A stretch of 64,000 nt of DNA from Mangifera indica (taxonomy: Eukaryota; Streptophyta; Magnoliopsida; Sapindales; Anacardiaceae). Position numbers and translations under genes: made by a program. The stretch covers positions 4,278,001 through 4,342,000 of the forward strand of contig NC_058147.1 in NCBI RefSeq assembly GCF_011075055.1. Reading direction: 5' to 3'. The notes under the pieces were generated by a model, which saw only the letters and a list, made by a program, of their open reading frames with translations, searched no databases and had not been told where the DNA came from. Numbering within the stretch: the stretch's first letter is position 1; each line of letters opens with the position of its first letter. Below are positions 23,501 to 36,902 of this stretch, one piece after another.

Positions 23501-26500
23501 AGAAATTTAATGATCATTGCAAACTTGGTTCCTGTCACAGCAATGACAGAGGAAACCAACATCCTTAAGTTGTTACAAGTCTTATTCATCTCTGAGTATT
23601 TCAGTCCCTAGATCAAACCATAGCAAAAACAGATTTATTCCCAAAACTAAAAACTTAACAATGAAAAAAGGTTGATAAATATTGATTGACAATTTGAAAA
23701 AGAAGTGATATCCACCAACAAACAATGAATATGCACAAAATTCATCACAATTCCCATCACAAGCATGCAAAAATGTGCAATGCACAAAACTAAATCTTAT
23801 TGTCTATTCACAAATGTACAACTGCAAGATGTGTTATGCATACCTGATGTTGAGAATGATTGCCAGCTCTAGCGCCTAAAATACATATAAAAGAAAATAT
23901 AAGTCTATCATGATAATGTATAACAACATGAACATGATGAAAGTTTAAGCCTCCAAACCAGCAGTTCTGCATTTCAAATCCTTTCGAAATTCTAATAGCT
24001 CTTTTAGTCGCTTTGTTGTCATGAAAACTTCTCTAGTCTTCCTCTGCAGAACCTGACAAAAAGAAAAAAGGTGAAAAGAAAATTATCAAAAGTATCCTGG
24101 CATAAGAAAATACATCAGTATTTCATTTTGAGCTCCTACAGGACAAATATGTGAATGAAAAAAAAGGAAAACTAGTGAGACAACAACAGATAACATAGCA
24201 CAGAGAATATTGACTAACCAACTTCTGCCTCTGGTTTATAGCTGATAGAAGATGCATCTCATACTTAATTCTTCTGTTCTCTTTCTTCAGCTGTTGACAG
24301 GGAAATAAAATATTAAAAATGTTTAACATCTCGGCATAACAAACATTTCCAATGACTAAGACCATTAATAAACCTATCATTTTACTGGCTTAGATTTGCC
24401 TATTGCTGAAAAGTGACCAGTTCAAGGGATTGATAGTAGCATCTAATTGACACTACTCTACAGGCTTCACCCATTAACCGTGAAACACTCAGCACATTAC
24501 AAAATTACTACTAGATACCAAGACAAGTGCTAAACTAATTGTAACATTTGCAGGGTCCAAAAAATCAAATATACATGGGAAATAGAAAATACATCCATTG
24601 ACCAGCCACTTAAACTCTAAAGGGATATCACTGCATATAAGGATGGGCATGGTTGATATAGATACCATTTATACAATGCTAGGTCAAAAATTGTTGCTGT
24701 CGATTTTGGTTTCCATCTCAGCCTCATTAGTTCTGTTAGTCTTTTAAGAATTATAGAGAAAAGCTGATATAATCTTCAGAGAAATAAGGATGAAAAACTA
24801 AAGCCAAAAATACTTTCTCAAAATAGTTATCCTTCATATGGTAGTTGTATAATTTTACTGAGAGAACAAGAATAAAAGGAATCTTTTAACAAAATAAAGA
24901 GCATAATTATGTCAATATTTTCCAAGTATAATGCAACAGGCAAAAAGTCAATGTGCTAAATCCATTTTTATCATTTGTGTCAAAACCTAAACATTTGTCA
25001 CCTATCATTATATGCCAATATGTCTGCAGTAACAACAAAAACTGCTTAGAAATAATTGATACAGATAATAAAATTTAAAAAGAGAAGAACAGACTGGTTA
25101 AGGAATGCCACTAAATAGTGTCACGACCTGATTTGAATCATGCAGCCTTAGTGCACAAACATGAGATTGATCACTAGTTAAGTCTTGTGAAGCCCACAAC
25201 TCTCAATGAAACTCAAGAAAATGAAAAAAAAGGGAAGAACATGATGGAAACTTGCTAGGTCCAATGTTTATGTGTCCCATAATAGGAGAAGGCTGGAACA
25301 AAGGGGGTCAAGGGTGGAAGGAAAACAATTGCAAACTGAGAACCTGGAGGCTACAGTTGGCAGAAATAGGGCTGGTACAGATGGCTCACACTCAAGGGCA
25401 GGACCACAAAGATAAGTAGGGAGACATGGCATATCATGAAAGGAGATGGTGGTTATGCTGTGAAAAAAGTATGGAAAATGAGAATCAAGGGAGATTTTAG
25501 AAAAAAAGAGTGGAGAAGGGGAGTGTTGACTTCTCAAATGCCATGCAATCTGTTTAGCTTTCAGTATACCTTTGCAATGGTGAACTTGAGACATTTGTAG
25601 ACTGAAATTCCATTAATATTAGTTGGCATTATTCAATCATTTCTTTGGTGCTCTGTTTCTTATGTTTGTGTGTGTGTTGTGTGGATATTGAGCAAGAGCA
25701 GATTGTTTGAAGAATGAAGAGTTCCCAGGGTGAATCAGTCCATAAGCTGAAACAGGGTCATTGAGTGTAAGTATCCATCAAAACTCAAGAACACGAAGAA
25801 CAAAGGAAGAACACAATGGAGAGAGAAAACCCTGTGTATTACATCAATGCTATCTATACAAGTCTACAAGTGGATCCGACAGTCTAGATCTATACGCATT
25901 TCTTTAGATGGACTGCTAGATTTCCCTTACAAAGTAGGACTCCTAATACAAATTTTACTAGCCTCTTTGGGTTTTAGGACAGCTCTATTTTCCTCTTTTG
26001 TTGATGGGACATCCACAAGCTTCTAGAAAGATTTTTTGGCATATTCTTTGATACTTCTAGTCCAAGTACAGATCAAGCCTTTTGATCAACGGATCGGGTC
26101 ACATACGGTCTTGGACTTGGACAAGACATGACAATAGGCATCAGAATTTTCTTGCTCCATATTACATTTTTATTATAAACAATGTATTACAAGGATTCAA
26201 CATTGTGAATTCTAAGAATAAAAAAATATGCATTAAAGTGAAGCATTTATAATAATTCCATAGCTCCAATCTATGCATGAAATTGAGAGAAAATAACATA
26301 AACAACCAAAAATCAACATAAAAATAAAAAGATAGTTAATCACAGAAACTCATACCTGAAGAATTTCCTTCTGCATTGAAGACCGAGACAGCCTGAACTG
26401 AACAGACTCTAGCTTGAGCTTGCACTGAAGTTGAACCTGAATACAACAAAATTGCACCAATTGCAAACCAAAAAGAATTTTGTACACTGTAGTATATATG

Positions 26501-27442
26501 TGGGAATCATTTATATACAGAAGAAGCCACCTTTTGAGCCCTTAACCTCTGAATCTCATCCTGAATATTTTGTGCTGCCTCATCACTTGTGGGTTTCTGT
26601 GTTGAAAGATCAGACTTCGCTTTTAGTTTATAGCAACTTTAAAAACAATGACAGCATTATATATAGACCAACAGCATTACTGTATAACATGCCCTTCTCA
26701 GGGGAATCTGAATTCACCTGCTCTTCTAGGGCAGTCGTCTTTTGAAGATGCACCTCGTTGAGCTTTTGAACAATGGCATCAGGAGAAGAAGAAATGTTGG
26801 CCAGTTTGTATCTCACTTCCTCAATCTCCCTCTGCCAGGTAGTAAGAAAATATTATCCCCCTAGTTTCATTACTACCAAAAGAGGGAAAGAATAGAAATT
26901 TTTGAAGATTAAGAAGGATTGCTAGCTTTAAAAATGTCTATAACTGAAATGAAACTACACACTATCAAAACATGGTATCAACATATCTTTGCAAATATCA
27001 TCCATCAGCACTTATAATTCCATACGCAAACTTTGCTTTCTACAATTATTTTCCATAAATCTTACTGGTATAAGATCCATATTTCCACCAAGCTAATTTT
27101 CATGTCAGTTTCCACATTTTTAATATTATCTCCAATTCATTTTTTATAGTTCCAATCAGCCGAACAGAGTCGAAGAAATTAGTACAAAGAAAAACATGAC
27201 AATGACAATATGATCAGATCAATAAAAATCTTCTTTACTTATGGACATTTTCTCAGCATCCAAACAGATTCTAAATTAAATAAAAATATATAGAAGCTCA
27301 AAAAGCAAACAAAACAGTGAACCTTCAGCATGCTGTTTTCATGTTCCAGCTCACGCACTATATCATCAACGGTTGATGAAGATTGTGATGATGATGAATC
27401 AAAGACATTTGTTTGCTTTGATCGACGATTCGGCTTCTTCAT
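20528..27442 (-). CDS. Motorless kinesin-4 paralogue (coiled coil plus Cys-rich domain)
   Basis: Twelve coding exons: 27442-27323, 26831-26718, 26596-26531, 26436-26356, 24290-24219, 24052-23959, 23875-23844, 23241-23168, 22145-22083, 21975-21834, 21168-20797, 20662-20528. All splice phases agree and encode 454 aa with no internal stop. Exons 1-11 correspond to exons 14-26 of the KIN-4C gene immediately upstream, with several skipped. Shared blocks include the ELEHEN segment, [29 protein letters not shown] and a Cys-rich domain at about residues 323-357 (CCSCSKKSLCKTSKCGC...). The start ATG aligns with an internal Met of KIN-4C exon 14, preceded by an apparent 5' UTR exon and intron (splice near 27550 and 27447). 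There is no P-loop, switch I or switch II, so it cannot walk on microtubules. It may dimerise through the coiled coil or bind DNA or protein through the Cys-rich domain (inference). Expression is unproven. Confidence 0.75.
25120..26133 (-). mobile_element. Probable LTR-retrotransposon remnant in an intron
   Basis: Inside the 2-kb fourth intron of the motorless kinesin gene. Read on the minus strand, about 26133-25762 starts tgtcatgtcttgtcc, carries tattaggagtccta and gtaatacacagggtttt followed by ctctctccattgtgttcttc, and ends near ttacactca. This layout resembles the R-U5 end of copia-type LTRs. A diverged match to its end (actcaagaa..aagggaagaaca) recurs near 25200-25250. No gag-pol, primer binding site or clear target duplication is visible, so the limits are approximate. 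Confidence 0.35.
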
Positions 27443-29355
27443 CTTCTCTGCAATCAGGCCATGTTTTGTTCACTTTTAAGATATAATCAAACAAATTGTC
27501 GTTATTATTATTGAAAATAATCGATAACAGAATGAGTATGAGATGATTGGAGAAACCTAATCGGCGGCACTGCTCTTTGCAGAACTTTATCAACTCAGTT
27601 CGCAAATGCAAATCTCCGCGCCTCTATCTGGCTTTTGAATTTTGTTATTTATTTTTTCTGGTTTTATTGCATTTCCCTGCCAGGTCAACAGTTTGGAGAT
27701 GTAGGAAAATTAAAAGGGCTAATTTTATCAGTATTTATAATGAGCATTAGTGTATTAAAATATAGGCCAAAAGGCTTATTTCCACCTAATATTTAAAAAT
27801 CTAAATATTTATATATTTGTTAAATTTTATTTATACTATCAGAAATAAAATTATTATTTTTAAATAAAATAAAATTATTTTTTTAAATAAATATAAATTT
27901 AAATTTACACTAAACTTTTGTTGAGAATAAGTCTTTTGGCCTAAAAAATAAAATTAAAATACTCAAGTAGGTATGTTACTGTATATCAAAAAATAAATGT
28001 AAAGAAAAAAATAGATGGGATATATAATTTTTAATATGGTTCGGTCTGATTTTTAGTGTTGGAATGAAAATATGCACCAGCAAGAAGTATGCTAAACCAA
28101 TAAGATTTGGGTGTAATAATATGATAAAAATATGATTCATAAACAATGGACAAATAAATTTTCGTATAGTTCAACTGAAAAATTAAAGGGGATATGTCCA
28201 CAATATTACTATTGAGTTGGTAGAGTAAAATTACAACATTAGTAAGCTACTCAATATTTGTAATTTATTTTTCCATGATAGTTTCTCAAACTTACGTATG
28301 AGATAATATAGTAATAAATTTAGGAGGATGGTTCTTCAGTAATAGAAAATACTCATTTAATATCCATTATTATTGAGAATGAGGTATGGATGGTCTTTGT
28401 ATCCTGCTTTTGAGGATTCTTTAAAATAAGTTATTTCTCAAGACTTGGGTTTTGAACTTATTATTTATATATTCAAATAATATATTAAAAATATATATAT
28501 ATAGTTTTATCGTTATAAAACTCACTCTCACTTTTGTATAAATAGGTGTCACTTTAGGATTGTACAACTAACCAGATGGTGATAGGTATTCTAAATGCAC
28601 CATATTCATGAGTTGTGTGCCCATCGCATCATTTAAAAAGTTACTATGTCTTGTAAGTTTCGTTTCTTGTTTCGGATGGTTGACGGGCACTTGGGTGCTA
28701 CTTCAAATGGTGCAGACATTTTTTCGGTTTTTCCTAAAATATTTATAAAGAAGTTTCCAAGTCTTTACGTAAGTCCAAAATTTTCCTGAAATGTTCTTTG
28801 AAGAAACCTTGATCTTCTCGGTTGGGAAATCGTTATTTACCACGTGCTTTCATCGTCTCTCTACCAAGACTTTTTTCTGTGTTGTACTGTTTATAGAAAA
28901 CCTTTCAGACGTCTTAAGAATGCTCAAATGACCATGGTGTCTTGTCCACTTTTCTGTTGAGTCAAGAAAACTCGTCTCCTGACAAGGCTCCTCACTGAGT
29001 CCATGAAGGGAGGAGGACATCAATCTCAATTATTAAAATGCTTTAATTTAAAGATTAAAAAATCATTATGTAATAAAATGTGGCTATGAAGAAAAAAGTG
29101 TTTTTCAAACTAGGAGCAAAACACTTCCTCCGGGAAATTCATTTAATTTAGGGCACTTTCACATTCGAACTCAATCAAACCATTCTCTCTATCTATTGAA
29201 GCTAAAGGTAGCGATCCTGGTCTGTTCTTAAACTGCTTGAACATCAATCAATTTCGTATTTTACACAATAAAATGCACTACTACCAAGGCTCCAACTCCT
29301 GTAAGATCCCACGAATCCAGATAAACGATGACAAGGTGGTTTGGTTTGACTGAAG
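27443..29355. other. Intergenic region between the two kinesin-4 genes
   Basis: About 27443-27640 holds the 5' UTR and promoter-proximal sequence of the motorless paralogue. A short MITE lies at 27765-27941. The remainder is AT-rich. About 28560-29000 is less AT-rich but shows only broken short frames with no recognisable product. 3' UTR of KIN-4C presumably occupies the last few hundred bases. Confidence 0.45.
27765..27941. mobile_element. Short MITE with GGCCAAA-type termini
   Basis: 177 bp. The start ggccaaaaggcttatttcc and the end gagaataagtcttttggcc are inverted complements with few mismatches, and they share the GGCCAAA(A)G-CTTATT/CTATTTC terminus of the two larger elements. Flanks taaaatata (27756-27764) and taaaaaata (27942-27950) match at 8 of 9 positions, a 9-bp target duplication typical of Mutator-like elements. 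The interior is AT-rich and non-coding. It sits about 320 bp upstream of the motorless kinesin start codon. Confidence 0.75.
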
Positions 29356-32300
29356 TCAACGGCTGAAGTTCTCTTTCTCTTCTGAAGTTGTTTTGGGCCG
29401 AGCAGGACTTCTTGAAGCGAGAATGGCAGTTTCCTTGTTAACTGATTCATCTGATTGATCAGCATTTCTATCCCTTAACAGGTTGCTACTATTTGATGCA
29501 GCTGAACGCATTGCCCTTGGTAACTTCAAAGGAATCTCTGCCTCACTTGCGCTATTATCTACCTTTTTGGGAACTTCGGTGGTGTTGCTGTTGTTTTCTG
29601 GCTGCATGGAATCTGGGGCAACAGGAACAAGCTGAATAACGGATTTCCGCCATTTCTTCCTCTGATTTGGCTTTAGTGCATTGGATTTAACCTGTTTGAA
29701 TTGCAAAGAACATATGCTAAGGCAGAGTTGAAAGAAACAGCAACATGTAAAATGAATATAATCCTTTTGAAAGTTCTGTGGACTGTGTCCTATGAAAGAC
29801 AAGTAAAAGGAAACTTACCAATGTGTTTCCAATGTCTGATAAAGGTTTCCTCCTCGGCCCGCCATTATTATTAGTCTCAGTAGGTGCCTCAATAAGTGCG
29901 CTCTGCAGTAGCATGGCACCCTGTGAGGCAAGGTGATTCTTCTGTGTATCATCAGTCCCTGCACCACCCACTTCGCTATTGGCCAAATCAGATTGTTGGA
30001 AGTCATGCTCCTTGTCAGTAACAGCTTCTCTGTTAGAGCACTTAACGGTTGTACATCCGCAAGATGAATTACAAATGCCTCCAGATGCTCGGCATTGACA
30101 TTTATTTGTCTTGCATGATGAGCTCTTACTACATGAGCAACATAATCCAGAGTCATTGTTTTTCTTCTCAACAACAGTTTCTTCCCCTGAATACTCTAAT
30201 CTCATTTTTTCCGAGTCGTTAACTCCAAACTGATTAAGCCCGAAACTTGAGCGACTTCCATTTTTAGAAATTCTTCTCTTAACGGGTTGTTTTCCTGACT
30301 CTACCCATTCTTCATCTTCATTTACATCTGAATGTTCAGAATCAGATGTGTCCATATCTTCCAAATGCATTAATGAGTTTCGGTATCCCTGGGCCATAAA
30401 TAGAAATATCAGGGAGGAACTTATTTGAAAACATAAAAAATATTTGAAAAAAAAATTAAGAAGAGAAATTGACATCTACCGGCTTCCGCAAATCGTATTT
30501 ATGTCCTCGATCAAAATTATCCAAGTTTTCTTCTTTCATAGATAACTTTTTTAAAGTTGAATTCTGTTACAAGGATAAAGGAAATATTAGGAAAGTTAGA
30601 TAAAACTCTTAAAAGCATCTCCAATATTATTGTAAAGTAAACACATCCACTAACCTGCAACCTCAACTGATGAATCAGTTCAGCCTTATGTGTTTCGAGT
30701 TGTCTAGCAACACTACTGAGTTTCACTACCTTTTCTTTTAAATCTCTTATTTCAGCCTCTTTTTCTCTACAATCAACTTCTTTATCTCTTAACAAGCACC
30801 TAAAACAAACAGAAAAACATGTTGACTTGACTTCTATAAATTTGATCTTAATGTGGCAATTTAACAGAGATTTGAAATCATATTCAACATAAAGAAATCA
30901 CAACAGTCCAAATGTTAAGAATAGTTTGTTTTTAACTAATATGTTTTGATTTCATAAGGAAAATGCATATTTAAGTTAGGTATATAAATTTCAATATATA
31001 GGATAATTTAGTCTCATGGCATACCGATTATTTTGTAAAAGTTAAAATAATTTATATTGAAATGTTGACTATCATGTAAATTATTTTAAATTAATTTTAG
31101 TATTTAAAATAATTTATATTAAAAGGTTGATTAGTATGTAATACCTGGAAGAAGAAGCTAAATTGAATAGATAATTCATAATATTTTTTGCATCAGCCAT
31201 AGATCGAACTTGGTTCCAACGTCCTCTACCATTAAAAATTCGTTCACGTTCTTCTGCTTCTGACAATTGTGACGCCATTGAAACTAAGGTACTCGACGAA
31301 GATGAAAGCATGTTTTCAAGTGCAAAAATTCTTGAATTTCTTGCACCAGGAGACATTGTTTCTGGGCTATCACTGCATTTTTACAGTAATCAAAGATAGA
31401 TTTTGTTATTGATATCCTTTTGATAATGTTAAAAAGATAATACAACCTCAAGCTCTACCTGAAATTAGTTTGCTTTAGCATTTGTGCCTCTTCCTTCAAC
31501 TTTGCTATCTCATTCGCCATCCTTGCCCTCCTACAATACCAAAAAATACTCTGACTTGATTTACTTGAATACATGCATAAATGAAACCAATTCAAGACCA
31601 ATATATTCAAGCTGGTACAGACAGAGAGTAAATTGAAACCCAACTGAATAAATCAAAACTGATGCTACAAGGCTTTAAAGTTTGAGTTTAATGTTGCATA
31701 CTGTTCAACAAGCTTTCTAATATAAAAATCATAAGCATGGACTCACTCTTCAATTTGGCGCTCATATTCAGAACGTACTTCATGTACCCGTACTGTGACT
31801 TCAAGCTCATGCTCAACTGTTTGCATTAGAGCCTTCTCGTAGAAAACATTTTGTTAGTGTTAAAGAATCACTTCCTAAAGCATAGAACCAAATTATCCAT
31901 CAACATAAAAGTTAGAACAAACAATTTAATTACCTGAATTCCAGGACCATTCCCATTTCCAGCACCTGCATAAAAGGAATTTTCCAATTAATTACAATTA
32001 CCAAAAAGAAAAAAAAAAAAACACCCTCATAAGGCAGTATATTCAGAACTGTAATTGTCACGTGAGGAAGCTTTTCGAGATTCCAAAAGCTCTTTGAGTC
32101 TTTTAGTAGCCATTGAAGCCTCTTCTGTTTTTCTTTGCAAAACCTAAAAGGAAAATCAGCAATTAAAGAACATCACTCATTATTTAGGAAAACAATAGCC
32201 TCTTAACACCAAAAGTGGATATTAGTTTACCATTTTCTGTCTTTGGTTTAAAGCTAATAGTTTATGCATCTCATACTCATTCCTCCTTCCTTCTTTCTTA

Positions 32301-35300
32301 AGCTGACAAAACAACAACAAAAATATTTACAATAATGATAAGCAACATGAACAATTTAGATAAAAACAGGGGATGTAATACTTCTGCAAAATGTTCCAAA
32401 ATTTTTTATAAGGATAAGTCTTGGTTGCCTGAAGGATAGCATCTAGAATGTTTATGCATCAAAACCATAGCATCTAAGAATAGTTTATGCATCAAAACTA
32501 CATCTAAAAAAGGCCATATTATAACATTTGGGTTTAGAAAGCTCATTATTTTCATTTTTTTTCTTTCGTATACAACATATAAAATACTCCATAAGTACAT
32601 ACATTCAGCAATTATAACACCATCTATATTAAACTTTTTGACTCATCCAGTAACTATAGCAAATAGGATTTTCATATAACTATTAAAACATAAAATAACA
32701 TAGTCCTTACTATACCTGAAGGACTTCCTTTTCTCGTGATGCCTTCCATAATCTGAACTGTTCGGACTCTTGCTTAATCTTTTGTTGCAATTGAACCTAA
32801 AACACACAAATTTATGTTGATACTCGGAGCAGTATATACTAATGTATCATATAAGTAAGCTTTTCCATAAAAAGAGACCTTGTGAGACTTAATTCTTTGA
32901 ATCTCATCCTGTAGCCGTTTTGCTGCCTCGTCACTTTTTTGTTTCTGTCTCAAGAGTTGAGCTTGGGCATCCTGTTTTTTCTTCAACTCTGCAACCTGTG
33001 AAACAGAAAATCAATTTAGAAAGGATAACTGGAATTATAAAAAAGCAAGGTAATTTGAAGCATACCTGTGCCTCAAGGGCATTCAACTTCTGAAGGTACT
33101 CGTCCTTCAATTTTTTAGCACCATCGTCAGAATTAGATGATATATTTGCAAGATTGAGTCTCAGTTCCTCAATTTCTTTCTGCAATGTGATAACAATAAT
33201 AAGAATTACTTGATCGAAACTACTTTTAAATTGCACCAAAAAAAAAAAGTGTTGCAGAAATAGAGTTGACCTGCAAAATTTTCTTTTCATGTTCAAGCTC
33301 TAGGACTTTCTTCTCATAATGTTGTTTAAGAACTGAAGTATCGCCACTAGAAAACCGCTTCATTTCAGCCTTGAAGAGATTAATGAAAAAGGAAAACAAA
33401 GCTATTAAACTACAGAGAATAAAAGAAACAGAATCATGCGGGAATTGAGAAAATCCTAACGCCAGGATGTATGTATTTATGTCAAAAGAAAGAAATTCTC
33501 TTAGGCATTAAAAGCAACCTATGAGAAATTTTGGAAGAATTATGTGTGGTTTATGAGGCCTTCAAAATATATATATATATATAAAGATATATATGTTCTG
33601 TCTAAGAAATTGTTACGCCTTTATCTTGGAGAGCAAACCAAGAAACGGCAAAAATTACTTCATAAAAAAAATTCTCTGGTAAGCCTGCATGTTGAAGCAA
33701 TCTGGGAAACGTTGCCGGCAAAGATATATCTACCAGAAACAGTTAACTTGAGCAACATTTACCTCCTTTTGTTCAAGTTTCCTATCCAACTCCTTGAGCT
33801 CTTTGTCCAGTTTTTCTTGAAGAGAAGAATGTTCTAGCTCCTTTTCTTCATCTTCAATCTCATCTGCATATATTTTGAAAGACTTTAATCTCCATATATT
33901 TGTACAGCTAGCTCCTCGATTTGAAATTGAAATACCAAAATCAATGATATGATGCTATAAAAGATGCACGCAAAAATGTTATCATAAATGTATATTATCT
34001 TAAACACAACAATGGTGAGGGCACCAAAATTTGCATGTAGGGTTTGTCCCACTCTGTAATAGAGAAGCCAATAGCCTTCAGCCAACTTGGAATAAAAAAG
34101 GCAGAAGAACGTTGGTGTTCAGCAAAATAATCTTAAACAATTAAACCATCAAAACAACTCATATCTTACCAGAAATGTCCAAAGCTTTGGTATCACAATC
34201 AGAAGAAAACTCATTTATACATGGGAATAGTACATTCTTTGAGTGGAATCCATCATCATCAAATTCAACGTTATCAGCATTTCGACTACGTTTGGAGTTG
34301 CACGAGCTCTTCACACGCAACAATTCCCCTTCCAACTCTTGAATTTTTGACACATAAGTTTTTAACAAATCAAAGTCCTGAAATGGAAAATGAAAATATT
34401 ACGTGTCACATTTTTTTAATTAAGGTAATGATAATAACACAAAGGACAGCAATTGACTCACTCACCTTAGTTGAACTACATTCAATCTCATCCCATGATT
34501 TCCCATTCCGAGCTGATTCAATTTGCATTATCAACTTGTCCTTTTCAACCTAAAATATTAAAAGTAGTTGACAGATAACTCAGTGCCAAAATAATGTGTA
34601 AAAATTTCATAAAACTGAAACACTTGAAAAAAGAAATACCTGAGCATCCAGAGCACATTGTGTTAAATGCTCACAGGTTACTCTGCGTTCTTGAAGCTCC
34701 CGTTGTAACTCACTGTTGCTTGCTTCAAGTAAAGATACTTTGTGTTTCAGAATCTGAAAAAGAAGAGTTGCCTGAGCAATTAAAGTCTGGAGAATAGACA
34801 CAAAGACTTGTTGTAAGCTAATATACCTGAAGATCATCATAAGGTGAACTAGAATCGCCACGACAAAATAGAAGCTCAGCCTGCAACTGCTCAATTTGGC
34901 TTCGCATCCTTTGCATTTGAGCTGTCATTGGATCGCGGTTGATCTAATATCACAAAATAAACTAGGTCGTAAAAAATAGAAGCATGTCAATTAACGGTGG
35001 AGAATATTTCAATTGATAGAACTTACAACTGCTTTGTTCTGAATGTTACGTGCTCGATTTGCATACTTCAAAGTGTTTAAAGTCTCCTCAGCATTTGTGT
35101 CCGCAGGACTAACACAAGCTATAGTCAAACATATCAAATTAAGTTAATAAAATCAAGAACTTCAAATAAATAAGAATAAATTATTATCTTTAGCACTTAT
35201 AAATTGCATACCAATCATCACTGTTTTGCTGTTTCCTCCAAGAGAATCCTAAAATTTTAGATTTCATTGTTAGATTAAAAAATTTTCTGCGAGACTAAAA

Positions 35301-36902
35301 CAATTTCAAAGCAGTAAATTTCTACAAAAAAAAATTCCAAACAGTAAATTTTTATGATTTTTTTATCAAACGTGAAATAATGATATAACCCTAACAAATA
35401 TTTGAAAACAATTATTCTTATAAGATTAAAGAAAACAAACATGCCTGTAACAACCGTGTCAACTTGCTATCACGATATGGAACATGACCTCCTTCTTTAC
35501 GCTTCTTGTCATCACCCAATGCACTTATCACATTACCAAGAGCTAATAATCCCTTATTGATATGGATGCCTAAACCACAAATAACATGAATATTATTTAT
35601 TTAAATTAGTAATGAAACCTGAAAATTTTTTAAATCAAATGCATTATGGATACCTTCTTTTAAACGCAAGCCATCAGCACCTGTTCGTTTAGCACGTTCT
35701 GAACCAGCAAGGTCCACTAAATGGAGTTTAGCACATAATATATCATCACCGATATCATCAGTTGTGCCATGATTAATTTTCTTTTGTTCCATGGTAACAG
35801 TAAAGATAGCATGCGAACGACTGTAAGATATTGCAATGAGTTATCTATAACAAAATTGATGGCTATTGTCAAATAATAATGAAAAAAATAAAAGATAAAA
35901 TACAAAAATGTTGTACCTTGATTGACTATTCATGTTGGTACTTCCAGTTGCACGGGACAGAGAACCGCGAGATATATATGATGCCATCTCTTCTTTTGTC
36001 CTAACTTCTGCCTCAGTTACGCCAGCAAGTGTTATGCCTCCGTTCACTGTTTCTCTGATTTGGACAGGAGCCCTTGCTGGGACAACAGGCTTCGCCACAG
36101 ATGACCCATCGCCTTTGTTCAAATTGGGCAAATTTGAATCAAGCAAGTCAAATACCTCCTCCTTGAAAATCTGCAATTCAGTCGGAAATCATATTTCAGC
36201 AAATACAATAACAAATAAATTACCTCAAAAGACTTTAGTATATCTTATCCTACCTCAATAAATGTTACTCTGATCAGGAATTCTGTAGATTCTTTTTCTG
36301 CCTCAACTCTTTTAAAAATATTGTCCGTTACTTTAGGTATAATTCCGAAGCTACTTCCTTCACCGCTATAATTAGTCCCCATTGTATAAGTCTTTCCGGA
36401 ACCAGTCTGATATCAGCATATAAACGTAGTTAATATGACATTACATATAATTAGCATTTAGATAATATACTCTGATTTTAAACTACTCAAACCTGGCCAT
36501 AAGCAAGAACTGTGGCGTTGTAGCCATGGAATAGTGCATCAACCAGAGGTGCCACACAATCATCATATATTTTAACAGAAGGTGCAGCTGTGCTACCATA
36601 CACATAATCGTAAGTAAAAGTGTGCGATCCTATCTGAATCTGTTTTGAATAGAAAACAAAATTTCAGCATAAAATAATCTCAAAAGCAAAAGATATTCTT
36701 CTATCCGGAAATGTTGATAAAATTTAAAAGTCTATAATCAATCTGAAAAAAATTATGCAAGTTTACCATATAATACCTGAGGTTCACCAGGAAACACGGT
36801 GATGCAATCTGTACATCCGTTCAGAAGCTCGGAGGTGATGAGAGGCCGAATGTTGACGGCAACTCTAACACATTGAGACGAATCCTTTGCCTCTGAATCC
36901 AT
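29356..36902 (-). CDS. KIN4C: KIN-4C-type chromokinesin-like kinesin
   Basis: Twenty-seven coding exons: 36902-36777, 36639-36493, 36406-36254, 36170-35917, 35820-35654, 35569-35445, 35248-35212, 35118-35027, 34943-34827, 34753-34640, 34549-34466, 34377-34170, 33863-33763, 33369-33271, 33179-33066, 32995-32879, 32796-32716, 32302-32231, 32143-32062, 31965-31934, 31832-31747, 31530-31459, 31372-31145, 30799-30655, 30563-30480, 30388-29819, 29691-29356; 1280 aa with consistent phase. The N-terminal motor has P-loop GQTGSGKT (90-97), switch I NMNSQSSRSH (221-230) and switch II DLAGSE (263-268). A long coiled coil follows to about residue 900. A KIF4-type Cys-rich domain lies at about 1062-1098 ([17 protein letters not shown]...), then a basic tail. 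The Cys-rich domain separates KIN-4C from KIN-4A. Plant KIN-4 motors move to microtubule plus ends and affect cell-wall deposition and cell elongation. Intron 6 has a GC donor. Confidence 0.93.
35249..35444 (-). other. GC-AG intron in the KIN-4C motor domain
   Basis: Read on the minus strand, exon 6 ends ...TTGTTACAG and the intron begins GCATGT instead of GT. The next exon opens with GATTCTCTTGGAGG after an AG acceptor. The joined protein, [15 protein letters not shown], is the invariant kinesin motor sequence, so the junction is fixed by homology. GC-AG is a known minor class of U2 intron. Confidence 0.85.

Noticed and set aside
25268..25594. 108-codon open frame on the minus strand
   Set aside because: Lies inside the large intron of the motorless kinesin gene, within the probable retroelement-derived stretch; no recognisable protein.
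28600..29000. Less AT-rich segment that might hold an exon
   Set aside because: Frames are short and interrupted by stops, without splice sites or a recognisable motif.
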